A stretch of 64,000 bases of DNA from Bacillota bacterium. Lineage in GTDB: Bacteria; Bacillota; Clostridia; Lachnospirales; Anaerotignaceae. The position numbers were made by a program, and so were the translations under genes. The notes under the pieces were generated by a model, which saw only the letters and a program-made list of their open reading frames with translations, did not search any database and was not told where the DNA came from. Positions within the stretch are counted from its first letter, which is position 1; each line of letters opens with the position of its first letter. Shown in pieces: positions 61,878-64,000 of this stretch. The stretch covers positions 1 to 64,000 of the forward strand of contig JAHZDZ010000013.1 in the NCBI GenBank assembly GCA_019422105.1, given 5' to 3'.

Positions 61878-62981
61878 ATGAAATTAACATGTTCAAGAGA
61901 TTCACTGCTAAACGGTATCAACACAGTCTCAAAAGCCGTATCTAACAGAACAACATTGCCAATATTGGAATGTATACTTTTAAAAGCTGACGAAAAGGGA
62001 TTTAAGTTAACAGCAAATGATTTGGAAATGGGAATTGAAACCTCCGCAATTGATGCGGAGATAACAGAGGAAGGAACCATCGCTCTGGAATCAAAAATAT
62101 TTTCAGAGATTATCAGGAGAGTAGACGGAGAACAGGTAAAAATAGAAACAAACAGCGAAAACCTGACAAAGATTGCCTGCGGTAAATCCGAATTTAAAAT
62201 TATGGGACAGTCGGGGGACGATTTTCCAGCACTTCCCGCTGTTGAAAAAAACAAGGAATATGTATTGTCCCAAAACGAACTGAGAAATCTGATTAAACAG
62301 ACTATTTTTTCAATTGCCCAGGATGAATCAAAACCTGTACTGACAGGTGAATTGATAGAAATTGGCAATGGATTTATGGACATGGTTTCGGTAGACGGCT
62401 ACCGTATTTCTTATAAAAAGGCAAGTCTTCTCTCAGGAGAGAATAACGCAAATGTGATAGTACCCGGAAAAACATTGAGTGAAATCAGTAAAATATTGTC
62501 TTCTGAAGAGGAGGATAAGGTATCCCTTTTCTTTACGGACAAGCACGTTTTGTTTGATTTAGGAACCAGTATTGTAGTTTCCCGTCTCATCGAGGGAGAC
62601 TATATTAAATATAATCAAAGCTTTACAGAGGATTACAAAACAAAAATTTTTGTAAACAGAAATGAAATGATTTCAGGGCTGGAAAGAGCGTCCCTGATTT
62701 CAAGAGATACCAGAAAAACTCCCGTTAAAATGGAGATAAATGCATCGTCCCTTGTAATTACCTCCAATACAGATATGGGAACTGCTTACGAAGAAATAGA
62801 AATAGAAGTTGATGGGGATGAATTAAAAATTGCATTTAATCCAAGATATCTCATTGACGCCTTAAAGGCAATTGAGGATGACACTGTTGCTATACAGTTT
62901 ACGACGTCTTTAAGTCCCTGTATCATAAAGGGGATAGATCATGATTCCTATAAATATCTGATATTGCCGTTAAGGATGTAG
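61878..62981 (+). CDS. dnaN: DNA polymerase III beta sliding clamp
   Basis: This 367-residue protein forms the dimeric processivity clamp. Three clamp domains are visible (about 1-125, 130-245 and 250-367), starting with MKLTCSRDSLLNGINTV and ending with YLILPLRM, the typical C-terminus. I chose the ATG at 61878 because AAGGAG lies 10 nt upstream; the in-frame ATG 12 codons earlier lies inside the unwinding element. Confidence 0.96.
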   Translation: MKLTCSRDSLLNGINTVSKAVSNRTTLPILECILLKADEKGFKLTANDLEMGIETSAIDAEITEEGTIALESKIFSEIIRRVDGEQVKIETNSENLTKIACGKSEFKIMGQSGDDFPALPAVEKNKEYVLSQNELRNLIKQTIFSIAQDESKPVLTGELIEIGNGFMDMVSVDGYRISYKKASLLSGENNANVIVPGKTLSEISKILSSEEEDKVSLFFTDKHVLFDLGTSIVVSRLIEGDYIKYNQSFTEDYKTKIFVNRNEMISGLERASLISRDTRKTPVKMEINASSLVITSNTDMGTAYEEIEIEVDGDELKIAFNPRYLIDALKAIEDDTVAIQFTTSLSPCIIKGIDHDSYKYLILPLRM

Positions 62982-63008
62982 TGGAAAATTGAGACAGGAG
63001 ACAAAAAA

Positions 63009-63224
63009 ATGGAAAAGGTAATGATACATACAGACTATATCAAACTGGGACAGCTTCTGAAATTAAGTTCTGTTATTTCCCAGGGATCAGATGCTAAAAT
63101 TTTAATTTCAGACGGTCAAGTAAGCGTCAACGGTGCTGTGGCCATGGAACGCGGCAGAAAAATCTATGCCGGAGATATTGTGGAAGTAGAGGGAATGGGA
63201 AAAATTCAGGTTGCGGCTCAATAA
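63009..63224 (+). CDS. yaaA: S4 domain RNA-binding protein (YaaA type)
   Basis: This 71-residue protein is a single S4 domain with YIKLGQLLKLSSVISQGSDAK and DGQVSVNGAVAMERGRKIY. It lies between dnaN and recF, the usual place for the Bacillus YaaA/RlbA-type S4 protein. GGAGACAAAAAA precedes the ATG. Its precise RNA target is unknown. Confidence 0.92.
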   Translation: MEKVMIHTDYIKLGQLLKLSSVISQGSDAKILISDGQVSVNGAVAMERGRKIYAGDIVEVEGMGKIQVAAQ

Positions 63225-63288
63225 TGCGAGTGTCCGTCATAGAAAAACAAATACGTTAAAATATTATCAATGATAATGAGGTATCAGT

Positions 63289-64000
63289 GTGTATATTAAA
63301 AAGCTTTCGCTGCTGAATTTTAGAAATATCAAAAATTTGAATATTGAGCTTCAAAACGGCGTCAATATATTTTATGGCGACAACGCGCAGGGAAAGACGA
63401 ATATACTGGAATCTATTTATATGTGTGCAACGGGAAGAAGTCAAAGGACACGGGTGGATTCCCAGCTGATTTTGTTTGGTGAGAGGGAATCTCATATCAG
63501 ACTGTTTTCCCAGAAGGACAAGAGATCAGACCGAATAGATGTCCATATAAAAAGTGAGGGGAAAAAGGGGATTGCGGTCAATGGAATCCCTCTGAAAAGG
63601 TCAGGCGATTTGTTTGGCAGCCTGCCTGTTGTTATCTTTTCCCCTGAGGATTTACAGCTTATAAAAAGCGGGCCTTCCGAGAGGCGCAGATTTATGGATA
63701 TGGAGCTATGCCAGCTGAGCAGTGTGTATTATTACAATCTGCAGCAGTATTATAGGGTTCTCAAGCAGAGAAATAATCTGTTGAAGGAGATACAGCGAAA
63801 ACCGTCTTTGAGAGAAACAATTTTTGTTTGGGATTCCCAGATGTTACAGTATGGGAAAAAAATAATAGACGAAAGAAAAAAATTTGTGTCCTCACTCAAT
63901 GAGATTGCATCAAAAAAGCATTCCTATATCACAGGCGGCAGAGAATCGCTGGAAATACAATACCGCCCTAATACAGAAGAAACTGCCTTTGAGAAAAAGC
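63289..64000 (+). CDS. recF: DNA replication and repair protein RecF (5-prime part)
   Basis: The reading frame opens at a GTG (63289) after GAGGT and continues past the window end. The 237 visible codons begin with YIKKLSLLNFRNIKN, and the Walker A is FYGDNAQGKTNILESIY. VVIFSPEDLQLIKSGPSERRRFMD is the characteristic RecF segment. RecF loads RecA at gaps together with RecO and RecR. It is 64 nt below the S4 protein gene. The C-terminal ABC-signature part is outside the window. Confidence 0.95.
   Translation, partial: MYIKKLSLLNFRNIKNLNIELQNGVNIFYGDNAQGKTNILESIYMCATGRSQRTRVDSQLILFGERESHIRLFSQKDKRSDRIDVHIKSEGKKGIAVNGIPLKRSGDLFGSLPVVIFSPEDLQLIKSGPSERRRFMDMELCQLSSVYYYNLQQYYRVLKQRNNLLKEIQRKPSLRETIFVWDSQMLQYGKKIIDERKKFVSSLNEIASKKHSYITGGRESLEIQYRPNTEETAFEKK

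Overview
The window is a chromosomal origin region from a spore-forming, moderately low-GC Firmicute, most likely a Clostridia member of the Lachnospiraceae/Anaerotignum type. This assignment rests on gene families and gene order. The right end holds rpmH, dnaA, dnaN, an S4-domain protein and recF. To the left lies the classical rnpA-yidD-yidC-jag-mnmE-mnmG-rsmG-noc series, followed further left by parA/parB. Sporulation genes (yabG, a SPOCS/DUF3794-LysM protein, a CotS-type kinase) and AGGAGG-type ribosome binding sites support the assignment. I see no phage, integrase, CRISPR array, rRNA operon or intact insertion sequence.

Layout, left to right. 0-11.4 kb (minus strand): SPOCS/LysM protein, an 89-bp tandem repeat array, veg, signal peptidase I, yabG, an ECF-type sigma factor overlapping its putative anti-sigma gene, phosphoglucomutase, a PEGA membrane protein, a CotS-type kinase and cca. 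11.4-15.4 kb: tRNA-Lys(CTT), a structured terminator-ended intergenic region, a FadR-type GntR regulator with ilvD, and a CIRCE-associated hsp20. 15.7-25.5 kb: a 58-residue BFD-like [2Fe-2S] protein, an oleate hydratase with an extra N-terminal hydrophobic segment, an MBL-fold hydrolase, a secreted GH26-like protein, a MerR/TipA regulator and trkH-trkA. 25.5-31.6 kb: a gene-poor 1.4-kb stretch, a family-4-like uracil-DNA glycosylase without the usual Fe-S cysteines, a DnaA-box cluster, and a methionine operon (metF, reactivation domain, truncated metH). 32-42.6 kb: two AEC-family transporters, proC, a YeiH transporter divergent from a LysR regulator, a polar amino-acid ABC transporter, a Cof-type HAD hydrolase and a DUF4446 protein. 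42.6-53.6 kb: parB-parA with two parS-like sites, a lipid kinase, argS, small genes, an alpha/beta hydrolase, a thioesterase, a YitT protein, noc, rsmG and an unrecognised protein. 53.7-64 kb: mnmG to rpmH, then the origin.

The genes left of the origin run mostly on the minus strand, away from oriC, so they are co-directional with the leftward fork. The plus-strand islands (gntR-ilvD, GH26-like gene, AEC genes and proC, lysR, alpha/beta hydrolase and thioesterase) run against it. The origin is bipartite: DnaA boxes lie between rpmH and dnaA, and again between dnaA and dnaN. The second cluster ends in a textbook DnaA-trio tract followed by an AT-rich unwinding element.

Most of the window is core genome. 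The less routine material is intergenic: a dispersed two-hairpin repeat whose stem sequence changes in a compensatory way between copies, DnaA-box groups far from oriC, inverted-repeat structures upstream of yitT and below the ABC operon, and a possible 34-residue membrane peptide near parS. I found no clear new multi-gene system. Functional statements come from reading the sequence and recalled family knowledge; no searches were run.
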